Below, one piece after another: positions 46,040-57,359 of a stretch of 64,000 nucleotides of DNA. The notes below the pieces were generated by a model that worked only from the letters and a program-made list of their open reading frames with translations, ran no database searches and was not told where the DNA came from. Made by a program: the position numbers and the translations under genes. Source of the DNA: Epiperipatus broadwayi (taxonomy: Eukaryota > Onychophora > Udeonychophora > Euonychophora > Peripatidae); the NCBI GenBank assembly GCA_028023455.1, contig JAQFVV010000030.1:3116501-3180500 (forward strand), in the 5' to 3' direction. How positions within the stretch are numbered: the stretch's first letter is position 1; every line of letters begins with the position of its first letter.

Positions 46040-46640
46040 GAACAACATGATAACACAAAATCACTAAAAGTAAAAATCATAAAATCACACATCAGCATGT
46101 TTTACAACTTGATAACATGTATATATGTCAAATGTTGGTAATGCATATATATTTGACATGGATTAGTCATGCCAAGATTCTTGGATAGCATGATATCATA
46201 AATGGAACCTTTGAATAATTATTATCAAATGCAAATGTCACCCAAGTAATATGTCATAGCAGGAATAATACTAAAGTATCAATAAAATTTATACCTGTAG
46301 AGATTGATCTAAAAGAATATGGTATATAAAGAATCATTTGCTTAAAGAAAGAAAATTAAAAAAACTCTTACTAAACTAATTAAAAAAAAGTCATAATTAT
46401 AAAAACAGAAAAATTGAGATATTTGTCATTATAAACAAAAATTTGAATAAAATACTTACCCATTGCTAACACAAGATAAATACTTGTGCTTTTACAGAAC
46501 TCATCATATTTCACAAATTAGCCCTAAATACAAAGTTTACAGGATTCCTATAAACAAAAATTCATTAAAACTATTGATAATAACTATACACATCAGGCTA
46601 TTCATGCAAAAAATAAATACCCTACATCTAGATAGATGGT
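46040..46640. other. Sequence between the ISXO2 relic and RT end, not recognised
   Basis: Probably a mixture of Merlin-element terminal DNA and RT remnants. No clear inverted termini of the Merlin element were identified. Confidence 0.3.
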
Positions 46641-47813
46641 GTTATTTCTTACTTTTTTAGATCTCATCAATGTGAATTTAAAATTCATGGTGAATCCATG
46701 ATTGAATCAAGGCTATTAAAAGGTAGAAAAATTGGAGAATCAACTCAATGAAAAGAAATGCATATAAAATATCCACAACTACAGTTTTTTGGACACACAG
46801 GTAAATAAAAAGCATTAAATATTTGTTCCTGGAAATTTTCATGTTTATGTAGTGCAAAAGTCTCCAAGTCCATCAAAAGTTAGAGAAGTCCAAGAATGTT
46901 TAGGACTGTTGATGTATTTGGAACTCTTTTTAAAGAGAATAATTCAAATAATCTTTTTTTTGTATGGTTTGTAAGAGAAAAAGAGCAAAAATTATATGGA
47001 TTAGAATCTAAAAGAATGCATTTAATTCTTTTGTTAATCATAATCAATTTGCTTGTGCTCTATAGCAAGAATTAAGAGGTAATACATATTATTGATAATT
47101 CTGTATATGGCATAGGGGCTGTTCTATAACACCAAACACATAATAGAAAATGGCCAATAATATTTGCACTCAGAATGTTATCTAGCACTTGAAAAAGTTA
47201 TATTTAGTGGATAAAGAAGTCCTGACTTTAATATTTAGAGTGAAAAGATTCAATCAATATTTGTGAAGTTAAAAATTCTTGAAGGTAATGGACTGAAAGT
47301 GACTTTTAGAAATATTTACTACATCAAAATCTTCTCACACATATGATAATCTGGTTATATTTTATTTCAGTCTGGTATTATAAACTAAAATATGCAAAGT
47401 GGAACTAATTCAACATGCAGATGTATTATTTTGATTTTTTGACAAACTACAATCCAGAAGACCAGAAACTGAAAAATATCAAACTGGATTCTCTAATCAA
47501 ATGAGTTATAACAAATTGAACCAAGACCAAAAGTGATAAAGATTATTAAGATCTAATTAATGGACAAGCACAATTGGCCTGCAAAATGGCCAAACTTACT
47601 ATCCCAACCTTTTAATATATAAAAATGAATCACATAATATATAAAGATATACATGCCAAACAATGATTATATTTTAATATTGACAACTGAGTGTATAATT
47701 TTTTTCTTCATATCACCACAGCCATTCAGGAACCAAAATGGTGAGAAACTGTATCTGGTGACCTAAAAGTAATGTAGAAAGTGAAAAATTTATTTAAAAC
47801 TGTGAACATGTCA

Positions 47814-47922
47814 TCAAGCATTGTTAGCCATGAGGTCATCGCAGCCACCTTGCAAGCAAGTAGATGTTTGCAGATGGTTGTGGGTTCACCTCCCGGTCGA
47901 TGCTATGACATATGAAAAAAAA
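47814..47922 (+). mobile_element. Minimal tRNA-like SINE, copy 3
   Basis: TCAAGCATTGTTAGCCATGA, GGTCATCGCAGCCACC, TTGCAAGCAAG, GTGGGTTCACCTCCCGG, GATGCTATGACATATG and an A tail. Target duplication AAAACTGTGAACATGTCA (47796-47813) and the same with one change at 47923-47940. It is inserted in the gypsy relic. Confidence 0.88.
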
Positions 47923-48799
47923 AAAACTGTAAACATGTCAATCTATAGCAAACTGAAAAACATGTATAACATAGCTTAAGGCAAGTAAAGATTCCATATT
48001 GATCATGCTGGCTTTTAGTAAGAAGTATGCATCATAAAAGAAACAAATAAATAAAGAGAAATTTTTTATACTTATGTAACTATTGTATGATTCTTGATTT
48101 ATTTTCATTAAATTCATATAATATTTAACAGAATAGGGAGCTGTACTACGATTAAAAGTCAAATAATTTGGCGGATAATTTACTAAATATAATAAAACTG
48201 ATCTAAGAGACATTCAAGTATCTGTGTTTACTATATTATTACAACAACATTCAATTCCAAACAGCAATTGGAAAAACCACTTCTGAATTAACGTTTGGTG
48301 GAAGCCTAAAAATAAGCTAACAATGCTAATTCAAAATAAAAAATATTCTGATAAAAACAGTTCATGAATAAAAGAAATTTCAAGAAGATGAGAAAATCTG
48401 AATCAGGAACGTATTGCAATAAATATAGATTAAAACAAACATATTAAATGATCATCCATCTAAACTGTAGAAATGCAGAGAGAAGATGGGACACAATTGA
48501 AAAAAAGATATTAATCATAATCAATTGTCATTATAGACCACTTATGATTTGGAAAATATCAGCAATATAAACAAGTCTGCAGTTAAGAGCTGAGCAGATA
48601 GAGTAAGAACAAAGAAACAATGGAATGATAACATGGAATTAATTACGAAATTCAGCTGGTGAAGCAATGCGACCCCATAAATTCTCTAGCCACTGACATG
48701 CATGTAAAAACGTTCACTAAGAATTAAAAGAAATTAGAAAACTTCCAATTGATAGTTTCTTTGAAATGTGTGACTTGCGTGCATGGGAGGGGATTAATA

Positions 48800-49780
48800 T
48801 GTGTTAAAGTAATGTTACGTTAAATAATTAATTAGTTTTTAGCATAAATGCTCGCTAATCAAAAAAATTAATTAGCTTGAAAGTATTTTAAAAAATGACT
48901 AAAAATGGTTTTATAAATGCCAAAAAGATTTTGAAAAATATTACTAATTAACTATCAATAAATGATGTGCTACGCCAGAAAAGAATAGATGTAAAATTTC
49001 AATTTGTCATATATATATAAAGTTTTACATCAATTTGTTTCTTAGAACAATCAATAAATTTGAATTGCCAAGAGAGGACTTTTTTAATGTCTTTGCTCTT
49101 GGAGAATAAATAATGTAACAGGAATCCATCACTTTTAAGCATAATAGTAAATCCTTGCCTGTTGAAATGAGAAAACAAGCATAGGCAACTTTATGAAGGC
49201 CACCTCGCTCGTCATTAAACCTAATCTGGTACTTGTAAGTAAAATCTTTAAGTCACTACAGTTGCTCCTATTACCAAATAGAAGTAGTCATTTGTAAGGT
49301 TTAGGAAATTATATTTATTGGAACTCTTGCATCATAGTAATTTTTTACGTTATACTAATGTGAGTTATATACCTAAATGTGTACATATCAGTAGAGATTA
49401 ATAGTTTATACTAAGTTAAACCCAGTGACTATGGAAGTTTTATTTCATCAATTATCTGCTTACCCATTTTACGATTGATGTCACCAATTCATTGCAAAGT
49501 AGACAACTAACCAATATGTATATTTATATATCTTTCAATTAGCTATTATTTTTATACATTGTCACAAAAAACTGCTTAATTTAAGTAGTTTTCAGAGCAA
49601 ATTTATTTTTTAAAGAATAATTGCGTCTTATTATAGTTGTTTTTTTTTTTAATTATACTTTAAAAAATAAAATAATCGATAATTTGTATTTACAGGAAAA
49701 TTTCCACTCAGATTTTTGAGTAACTCGAACTTATAAAATAAATTCACAGCTATCAATGATACTAAATGATTTTGTAATTA
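48800..49780. other. AT-rich stretch, nothing recognised
   Basis: If the tract at 48780 is the gypsy polypurine tract, the 3' LTR should begin near 48794. I found no matching copy upstream of 43148. A less AT-rich part at 49090-49260 matched nothing. Confidence 0.4.
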
Positions 49781-49799
49781 AACTAGTTTATTTGTATTA

Positions 49800-49987
49800 A
49801 ATCACTAAGCGTCACATGATCCAAGGCTCCTCACTGAAGAATGCCACAAGCTAGAAACTAATCTGGGGATATTGGATGAGTAGGCACTAGATAGGGATTT
49901 TATGCACAAAGATTCTGGCATCCATTGATTACTCTGGCTTGCACTGAGCGGCACTACTGTATGGAGAGTTTTGTCTGTTTTAATAAT
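49800..49987. mobile_element. Family B element with stub left arm (B8)
   Basis: A perfect 16 bp target duplication TAGTTTATTTGTATTA (49784-49799, 49988-50003). The left arm is about 22 bases of minus-strand 3' end (CACTAAGCGTCACATGATC) joined directly to a plus unit that begins CCAAGGCTCC just before the hammerhead and ends GTTTTGTCTGTTTTAA. The clearest example of two unequal cDNAs joined head to head. Confidence 0.88.
49828..49868 (+). ncRNA. Hammerhead motif, B8
   Basis: TCCTCA, CTGAAGA (position 7 A, allowed), TGC-CACAA-GCT, GAAA, TA, triplet ATC, TGGGGA. Stem I has six pairs. The stem III C-G pair is lost because GTC became ATC. Confidence 0.65.
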
Positions 49988-50524
49988 TAGTTTATTTGTA
50001 TTATTTATCAGGTTATTAAAAGTGCCTTTAAAATCTATTTTTGCTTTGGGTAGTGATGTAGTGATAAAGTAACTGATTCAAGAACTAAAGGTTTCTAAAT
50101 TGGTTTTCATCTTAATTTCATAGGAAATTATCCATGTGTTGTAAAATACCAAACAAATACGATTTTTCTTAAATGTAATGCATTGTAATAATAAAGACAA
50201 AAATATATTATGACTTTTATTTTTAAAAAGTCAAATATAATATTTAAAAATTTACTTTTTCTATAAGGTTATTTGCTGATGCTCAACGCATTATAAATTA
50301 TTCATTAAAAATGGATATATTTTGAGCTTAAGAAAGGTCATCAAAAATAATGAGAACCAAAAATTAATATAATACATTGCTGGATTAATTTGAAATTAAA
50401 TTCATACTCTGAACAGTATTAAGCTTATTAAAAATAACAGAATGTAGAATGGAATGCAGATAAATAAGGAAAAAAACATAAAATTCCATGGAATATTATC
50501 AGAATATATTGAATTATGTAGGAG

Positions 50525-50706
50525 AAAGGTGCAGTGCTCTCAGATCTAAGACTCCTCACTGATGAAGGCCACAAGCCAGAAACTAGTCTGGAGACATTGA
50601 ATGAGTAGGCACTAGATGGGGATTTTATGCACAAACCTTCTGGCATCCATTGATTATTCTGGTTGGCACAGGGTGGCACTACTGTATGGAAAGTTTTGCC
50701 TGTTTA
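50525..50706 (+). mobile_element. Family B unit, single orientation (B9)
   Basis: Starts at GGTGCAGTGCTCTCAG, 5' truncated, and runs through an intact hammerhead to the 3' end AAAGTTTTGCCTGTTTAAG. No clear target duplication. The open frame on the opposite strand is a shadow of this repeat. Confidence 0.75.
50553..50594 (+). ncRNA. Hammerhead ribozyme motif, B9
   Basis: TCCTCA (50553-50558), CTGATGA (50559-50565), GGC-CACAA-GCC, GAAA, ACTAGT, GTC ending at 50588, TGGAGA with one mismatch in stem I. Core intact. Confidence 0.75.
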
Positions 50707-51740
50707 AGAAAATTGAAATGTTAGAAAAATCTAAAATCACGATCATAGGAAAACTATGAACTTTATAAATGATAAATAGTTTAAATTGGACAGAATAAAT
50801 CTATCTGTTAATTTACTATCAAGTATCAAAAAAGAACTTAAGTTTGGCATCAGCATGATCACCAAAAATATTTTCTTAAATAATGCTTCCAATCAATTGG
50901 CTTCCAAATTTTATTATGAAAATAAAATTTATAAAAATGCTGAAGTGATATTTACAAAATTGAATATGGCTTTACAAAGAATGCAGTTAGTGATAGTACA
51001 ATAAAATGCTATTGGGAAGAAGTCTGGTGATAATGTCAGATGACATTTTTGAATCTGGTCATGAGGTCTATAGTATACAGCTAGACTGGATCTGTCCATA
51101 TGATAGTGAAATTATACAACATAAAAGTAATTGAGTTGTGCAAGAGTTTGTACAAAGTTTAAGCACCAATGTGACCCAACTGGAGATCCCTTATATATGC
51201 CTCAAGCTTCAGAATCCATCAACCTGTCACTGCACTAATCCAGGAAGAGAAATTGTATCACATAAACATATAGAATATTTATAGTATAATTTTTGAAAAA
51301 ATAGAACATTCATTTTAAGCAACACTGATAATTTTCACCATGATATTTTTTTTAATTTATATAGTGCACATAATTAATGTTAAATTTGATGAGCATGTTA
51401 ATGGTGATATGCATGTTTCAATTACTTTATATGAATATTGCTGTTTCTGATGATCATGTTTTTAATAATGAATAAGAAGTCAATCTATCAAGATTTCTCA
51501 GAATATTTAAGGTTTTCCCCTATGAAATAATTTAATATTTTTTTAGACAGTATCAAATATTATATTATTAATCCCACACAGAAACAAGCAAATGGTTTAT
51601 TTGAAATGGGGAGAGGGTCCTACATTATGTTATTAAATTTCTTATAAATATTTCTGTTTTTTGTCTACTTCACATCGGTTATATACAAGAGCTTTATTAT
51701 TTTACATTGTAGATTTAAATATACAACATGATATAATTAA
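50707..51740. other. Unrecognised stretch
   Basis: Somewhat less AT-rich from 51000 to 51250. The plus frame 50786-51004 is 72 codons with no family signature. It could be the 5' part of a retroelement, but nothing supports a name. Confidence 0.3.
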
Positions 51741-51744
51741 TGAG

Positions 51745-51897
51745 CATTGCCAATTGCTCAACAAGCTTTGTGATAAATGCTTAGCCAGAGAAAACATTTA
51801 AAATATCTCTGTCAGGAACCCCCCCTTCCCAAACCTCTGACCATGGTTTCATGTTTTGGTACTCCTCAGAGAGGTGCTAGGATAGGTTCAGACAGTA
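51745..51897 (-). mobile_element. Family D half element (D2)
   Basis: Matches only the left arm of D1, from ATTGCCAATTGCTCAACAAG to GGTTCAGACAGTAG, stopping at the palindrome centre. Family D therefore also exists as a single directional unit whose 3' end is the outer end. Confidence 0.75.
51833..51875 (-). ncRNA. Hammerhead motif, D2
   Basis: Minus strand: ACCTCT, CTGAGGA, GTACC..ACAT, GAAA, ACCATGGT, GTC, AGAGGT. Stem I has six pairs and stem III three. Stem II is weakened by two substitutions. Confidence 0.7.
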
Positions 51898-52463
51898 GTA
51901 ATGAAAAAAGATATAAAATTAAAATAAGTTAAAAATTGGCAAGCAAAACAGCAAACAATTATCAATAACCAGCTTCAATTTAAAACAATTCCTTCCATTA
52001 CTACCTATAAGGCAATTTATCTATTAACATCTAATATTTTATTGATTATATAAAGTTCTGCTTAGCTCAGTGATGAGGCTGATTCTACAAAATTCAAAGA
52101 TTCCAGGATGGATTTTAATTTAGGGGAAAAAAGATTGATTTAATCAATTCTGTTTATGCTATCACTTCGATAATATATTTGATTCTGCAATAAATGAATT
52201 AACAATCTGTACGTGTAAATCATGTTCACCAAAAAAATTGATATTTGGACTTTAAAAGAATATACTATATGTACTAAATTTCAATATGTATTGAACACTA
52301 ACATTGCTAATTTGGATCATCAGAAATGCCATATTACAGAAGCATGGAATTCTCTTAAAAAAGTGTGTTTTGGATGCAATTAAATCTATTTTTGAGTTAA
52401 CTAAAAAGAAGAACCATGACTGATTTTCTGACAATGATCTAGTGATTACCCTTAAAAGAAACA

Positions 52464-52830
52464 TTAAACATCACATGATCGCCATCTCATGCTAGCACAT
52501 AACTGTTAGTAAACAGGCAATAACTCTCCATATAGTAGTGCCACCTTATGCTAACCAGAGTAATCAATGGATTCCAGAGGCTTGTGCATAAAATCCCTAT
52601 CTAGTGCCTACTCATCCAATATCCCCAGACTAGTTTCTAGCTTGTGGCCTTCATCAGTGCTTTCAGATCCAAGGCTCCTCACTGATGTAGGCCACAAGCC
52701 AGAAACTAGTCTGGGGATATTGGATGAGTAGGCACTAGATAGGGATTTTATGCAAAAGCCTTCTGGCAACCATTTATTACTCTGGTTAGCACAAGATGGC
52801 ACTACTATATGGAGAGTTTTTGCCTATTTA
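52464..52830. mobile_element. Family B head-to-head element (B10)
   Basis: Perfect 13 bp duplication CTTAAAAGAAACA (52451-52463, 52831-52843) within the LINE. Long left arm (minus) and right arm (plus) meet near 52660. The left hammerhead core is intact but stem I is cut to two pairs; in the right one A9 is T (CTGATGT). Confidence 0.88.
52622..52661 (-). ncRNA. Hammerhead motif, B10 left arm, stem I truncated
   Basis: Minus strand CTGATGA, GGC-CACAA-GCT, GAAA, ACTAGT, GTC, TGGGG. The bases 5' of the core (AAAGCA) no longer pair with the stem I partner beyond two bases, because the unit was truncated here at the junction. Confidence 0.6.
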
Positions 52831-53565
52831 CTTAAAAGAAACAATGTGGCATTCTCTATGTAACAAATAATAGATAAAGTGTTAAACTTCATAATAAATA
52901 TAAAGATCTGAAATCAGAAGTTCAACAGCAAGAACACTTAAAAATAATTGGTGGATTAAAATTGCAAAGAAGATACGAACATTTGCTGATCATGGTCATT
53001 TTAGATCATTTTTGCTGCACTGAAATCAGCACAATGACTGAGAAATGGCATCACAATCCTATTCAATCCAGAAATGGTCATCTCTTATATAATGGTAATG
53101 ATATTTTGAACTAGTAGGAAAACTATTTTGATCATCTTTTTGAATAATGATGCAAGAATTACTATGATGACTTAATGATTTATCCACCATTTTATTTACG
53201 CATTTAGATTTGGACTAAGATTTCCAGCTTAATGAAGTCAAAATAGTTTTTTGTTATCTTAAAAATGAAAGAACTTCAGGTCCTGATGAAATACCCAGAG
53301 GTGTTTTAAAATGTGATGGTGATATATTAACTTCAGAAATATTATAACTTTTTGAGAATGTCTAGACCCATGAAATTGTACCATCCAATTTTAAGAATGC
53401 TTCAATTGTTCCAATTTTTAAAATTAAAGAGAATATGCAAGATTGCAGTAATTATCATGGAATATTGTTATTATCCATTGCAAAAAAGGTACTTTTATTT
53501 TATTGAATAGATCTCTTCCAGTTATAAATAAATGGTTATCAGAGACTTAATATGGTTTCAGGAAA

Positions 53566-53844
53566 CAAGGCAAAACTCTCCAAACAGTGGAAGGGTTGCA
53601 TTAGACCCTAAGATCTAAGTGCAGTGCTCTCAGATCCAAAGCTCCTTACTGACGAAGGCCACAAGTCAGAAACTAGTCTGGGGATATTGGATGAGTAGGT
53701 ATTAAATAGGGATTTTATGCACAAGCCTTCTGGCATCCATTGATTACTCTGGTTGGCAAAATGTGGCGCTACTGTATGGAGAGTTGTGCCTTGTTTATAA
53801 ACAATTATGTGCTAGTATAAGAGATGGTGATCATGTGATGCTTA
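53566..53844. mobile_element. Family B head-to-head element (B11)
   Basis: Flanks ATGGTTTCAGGAAA (53552-53565) and ATGGTTGCAGGAAA (53845-53858), 13 of 14 identical, interrupt the LINE RT frame after its VSGNK-like motif. The left arm is a stub of about 20 bases (CAAGGCAAAACTCTCC); the right is a long plus unit with AGATCT at 53611, an intact hammerhead, and the full outer end TATAAGAGATGG. Confidence 0.85.
53643..53684 (+). ncRNA. Hammerhead ribozyme, B11, intact core
   Basis: TCCTTA (53643-53648) pairs with TGGGGA (53679-53684) with two G-U pairs. CTGACGA 53649-53655; GGC-CACAA-GTC; GAAA; ACTAGT; GTC ending 53678. Confidence 0.8.
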
Positions 53845-54340
53845 ATGGTTGCAGGAAATTAAGAAGTATTATAGATATGATTTCCATTGCCATGTAAATG
53901 TAAGAAAAGTGTTGATAAAAAATATATTGCTTTTATTGATTTGTTCAAGTCATTTAATCAATTAATAAAACAGGTCTATAGCATTGTTTGAAGTTATTTG
54001 GTTCTTCACAATTTTTTTTTATATTATACAGTTTCTACATGATGGAATAAGGAAAAGTGTTATTGCTATAGATAGAAAATCTGAATCATTTGATATGAAA
54101 ACTGATGTTAAGAATGTTTACTTGCTTCAACTTTGTTTTCAGTTTTTATAAAAGTAGTTCTTGGAATTGTTTATAAGTGGATTAATCAGCCAGGGATCAA
54201 AATACAATGCAGGTTTGATGGTGGAATTTTTAAATTGAATCGGTTAAAAGCAAAAACAGTACGCTTTTGATTATGTGATTTTTGCCATTTCTGAAAACTG
54301 ATTTATTGCTTTAAATGCAACTTATAAAGATCTTGGTTTA

Positions 54341-54546
54341 AACCATTAAGCATCACATGACCACCATCTCTTATACTAGCATATAATTGTTTATAAACAA
54401 GGCAAAACTCTCCATACAGTAGTGCCACCCTGTGCCAACCAGAGTAATCAATGGATGCCAGAAGTCTTGTGCATAAAATCCTTATCTAATGCTTACTCAT
54501 CCAATATCCCCAGACTAGTTTCTGGATTGTGGCCTTTATCAGTGAG
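54341..54546 (-). mobile_element. Family B single unit (B12)
   Basis: A minus-strand unit only, from the outer end AACCATTAAGCATCACATG to the stem I region of the ribozyme, with a perfect 12 bp duplication GATCTTGGTTTA (54329-54340, 54547-54558). The hammerhead at 54508-54550 has G8 changed (CTGATAA). The unit ends almost exactly at the 5' border of the ribozyme. Confidence 0.85.
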
Positions 54547-54686
54547 GATCTTGGTTTATTAATTAATGTTCAAAAAAGATCTTTATCAATCAGTGAAGAA
54601 AGTAAAATCCTCAGCAATTTCCAGCTGGATGGTTATCAACATGAGAATATAAATCAGATTAAATACCTTGGTAGATTTTATAAGTA

Positions 54687-55064
54687 TCACATGATCACCA
54701 TTTCTTATGCTTGCTCATAACTGTTATTAAAACAGGCAAAACTCTCCATACAGTAGTGCCACTCAGTGCAAGCCAGAGTAATCAATGGCTTCCAGAAGGC
54801 TTGTGCATAAAATCCTTATCTAATGCCTACTCATCCAATATCCACAGACTCATTTCTATCTCATGGCTTGGATCTGAGAGCTAAGATCTAGATGCAGTGC
54901 TCTCAGATCCAATGCTCCTCACTGACAAATGCCACAAGCCAGAAACTAGTCTGGGGATATTGGATGAATAGACTCTAGATTGGGATTTTATGCACAAGCC
55001 TTCTGGCATCCATTGTTACTCTGACTTGCACTGAGTGGCACTACTGTATGGAGAGTTTTGCCAG
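54687..55064. mobile_element. Family B head-to-head element (B13)
   Basis: Perfect 11 bp duplication TTTTATAAGTA (54676-54686, 55065-55075). Both arms are long; the left arm is decayed around the ribozyme, and the right (54916-54957) reads CTGACAA, losing G8, with GAAAC, TA, GTC and TGGGGA kept. Confidence 0.85.
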
Positions 55065-55463
55065 TTTTATAAGTAGATGGATAGACTTAGATGTTGAGAT
55101 CCAACAGAGATTGCAAGTGCTGCTGCTGCTTTTAACGAGTTAAATGATAGAATATTTCATCATAGGGAAATAACTATTGTAATTAAATTAGCTGTATATA
55201 AAACTGTTGTTATACTTAATTCATTGTCTAGATGTTAAACTTGGATGCCTATTAGTACAATATAAAGGCATTAGTAAACTTTCATTTAAGGATGCTTTGT
55301 AAAATTTTAAAAGTACAATGGCTGGATCATAAAACCAATCAACGGGTTCTTCAGTTTACAGGTGTGATGATATTGAGTCCACAATTGTAAAATCACATTT
55401 TTGTTGGATTGGAAATTTAAAATGAATGAACAATGGAAGATTTCCTAAAAGAATGTTTTAAGG

Positions 55464-55949
55464 CAGGGGTGGACAAATAGCAGCCCAAGGCAACATGTGG
55501 CCCGCTAAGAGTTTTTATGCAGCCCGCCAAGACAATCAGAAAAATCTGCCTTGAACTGAGATTTCCTTCCTGTGTGTGACCGAATAGTCATCTCGTATTT
55601 TCCACTAGGATGGCCACATCAATACACATGTGCAGTGTAGATATGATGTGCACTGCTTTTTCAGATGATCTGGTTAATTTCAATTTTGTCTTTGCCTTAG
55701 CAAATATATACTTTTTCAACTTTAGTGAAATCATGAACCCTCTGAAAAAGTGTAAAATCCATAATGAATGTCATGTGTGTAATGAAGAATGGACAAACAA
55801 ATATTTCTTTGATAATACAGGAAATAAAGCAGTGTATTTACTGTGTCATGAAAAAAAGGTGTGGCCCTCCACTAACCTTCACTTCCACAAAGTAGCCCCC
55901 AATGTGGCTCTCCTCTGCAGCCCCCGACCACAACAATTGCCCACTCCTG
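55464..55949 (+). mobile_element. hAT-Charlie deletion derivative with start of transposase
   Basis: Ends CAGGGGTGGACAAATAGC and TTGCCCACTCCTG are hAT terminal repeats; 8 bp flanks TTTTAAGG (55456-55463) and TTTTAAAG (55950-55957). Inside, an ATG at 55733 opens MNPLKKCKIHNECHVCNEEW, then TNKYFFDNTGNKAVYLLCHE, the N-terminus of Charlie-like transposases of the kind domesticated in GTF2IRD2 and EPM2AIP1, with the first zinc-finger cysteine. The frame then runs straight into the 3' terminal region, so everything from the finger onward was deleted. Confidence 0.85.
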
Positions 55950-56344
55950 TTTTAAAGTAATCTTGAACAAGGGTTTAATAAGAGAGATAGATAGTGTCTA
56001 CATTATAAGAATAATCTTAAAGACATTCTAAAGAAGTATAATGCCAATTGTTTCCATTATGAAGATTAGGCAAAGAATAAAATACATTGGAGAACTAGCG
56101 TTAGACATGGTGTGTTGAAAAATTCGAGAAAAAAAGGTTTCTGCTGAAGAAAATAAAAGACAATATAGTAAAATAACAAATAAACAAAAAAATTGAACCA
56201 GCATGTTCTATATGAGGATGTATTTGTGGTTATTGGTTTGTATGTTCACTACAAAACTCATTTTTAGAGATATTTCCTTTTGTTTTGAGTTAAAATGGTC
56301 ATACTTTTTTTTGAGTTGGCTGTTTATTATTATTATTAGACCTA

Positions 56345-57230
56345 AATGTAACTCTGAAATAAAACTTATGTATCATCTCATTCCCAAACACGCACACATA
56401 CAGGCACGTGTTTGTAGAGCAATATTAAAAATATTATATTTACTAGCAACTGCATTTTTTTATCAAAATATTTTTTTTATATATATTTATTATTTTTTGA
56501 CTTTTGAAAAGAATGTTTCAACTAATACATATATGTGTAAAACATTCAAACTCTTTCACTTAGTTTAATGAAAGTTTTTCTAATTTTAACTTTCTGCTTA
56601 AATTTAGCAATAAAGTTACATTACAAATCCGAAAACTAATTACTGAAAGATACTTTTTTTATAGAAAAATTTATTCTCGTGTAGCATTCCTTAGCTTTTT
56701 ATATGACCTCTTTATGAATAAAAAAAGGCATGTCCCATTTTGATTGCCTTAAGGCAAATTCTGTTTTTCTTGTAGTTAATTACATACTATTTATTTTGTG
56801 CCTTTCCTTACTCTATCTACACCACAAATCTTAGATATGAACTATAAAAGAAAAATAATTTTTTAAAAGCAAATTAAAAATTCTAATCTGGAAAGTATAG
56901 ATTGGAGATTAAAGTTTCCCATTTTTATAACGCTTCAATTAAAAAATATCCTTTGATTACATCCAATAGAAATTAACTTTTCAATAACCAACCTCTTTAT
57001 CGTTTATATTACATAAAGTATTTGATACCATAAAATAATTGTTTGGGCAAAATATTATTAATAAAAGAAAAAACCATTAAGAAATTAAGATTGCTTTTTT
57101 ATTACAAATTAATGTGATTCTTATTGAATTTTAAAACTATAAACAAAATAAGTAGTTTTGATATTTTTATTATAACATGAAGTGAATTTTATAGCATTAT
57201 GATTACAGTTCACTTAATTTCAGAATTGGA
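56345..57230. other. AT-rich stretch, nothing recognised
   Basis: Sequence downstream of the LINE tail; a plus frame to 56568 is a chance extension. Confidence 0.5.
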
Positions 57231-57249
57231 TTAAAACTTTGCAGATAAA

Positions 57250-57359
57250 GTCAAGGGTTGTTAGCCGAGAGGTCATCGCAGCTGCCTTGCAAGCAAGTAA
57301 TTGTTTGCAGGCGGTTGTGGGTTCGCCTCCCGGCCGATACTATGACACATGAAAAAAAA
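57250..57359 (+). mobile_element. Minimal tRNA-like SINE, copy 4
   Basis: TCAAGGGTTGTTAGCCGAGA, GGTCATCGCAGCTGCC, TTGCAAGCAAG, GTGGGTTCGCCTCCCGGCC, GATACTATGACACATG and a poly(A) of about 10. Duplication AAAACTTTGCAGATAAA (57233-57249) and the same with one change (57360-57376). The best-preserved copy: the A box TTAGCCGAGAGG and B box GGTTCGCCTCC are intact. Confidence 0.9.

Larger units (their letters stand above)
44180..48725 (+). pseudogene. Ty3/gypsy pol: RT, RNase H, integrase, decayed
   Basis: Order on the plus strand: linker/RT start near 44230-44470 (WFKKLGKKI; PPRDIQTKLIDKI); the end of the RT palm near 46735-46800; SPSPSKVREVQECLGLL near 46860-46920; RNase H at 47090-47280 (DNSVYGIGAVL, KWPIIFALRML, VDKEVLTLIFRVKRFNQYL); the RNase H-integrase link with QHADVL near 47420; and integrase C-terminus near 48270-48360 (TTSELTFGG, IQNKKYSDK). 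A purine tract GCATGGGAGGGG at 48780 could be the polypurine tract. LTRs were not identified. The RT core is broken by an antisense ISXO2/Merlin relic, and a SINE sits at 47814-47922. Confidence 0.82.
52140..56340 (+). pseudogene. LINE polymerase relic with five later insertions
   Basis: Plus-strand pieces of one LINE in order: linker (KKIDIWTLKEYTICTKFQY near 52230; KKNHDWFSDNDLVITLKRN-like at 52410-52460); IIGGLKLQRRY-type segment near 52950; RT fingers (ERTSGPDEIPRGVLK, IVPIFKIKENMQDCSNYHGI, 53270-53465); palm (YCFYWFV region near 53930, then IDRKSESF near 54070); LNRLKAKT near 54240; ADDI-flanking and LGLLINVQKRSLS (54545-54595); QIKYLGRF (54655); the C-terminal AGHV-like region near 55410; and IGLYVHYKTH near 56240, a C-terminal zinc-finger-like end. 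A TTATTATTATTA tail follows at about 56325. Clade not assigned; RTE-like by C-terminal pattern. Confidence 0.82.

Noticed and set aside
50428-50679. Minus-strand 83-codon frame, and the similar one at 52608-52802
   Set aside because: Both are antisense readings of family B. The shared peptide recurs because the repeat recurs; no codon constraint is visible.
55610-55960. A 116-codon host protein
   Set aside because: Only the part from 55733 resembles a protein, and it is the start of a hAT-Charlie transposase; the rest is terminal-repeat sequence.
57250-57359. Functional tRNA gene
   Set aside because: A and B boxes are present, but the acceptor ends do not pair, and the copy has a poly(A) tail and target duplication; it is a SINE.
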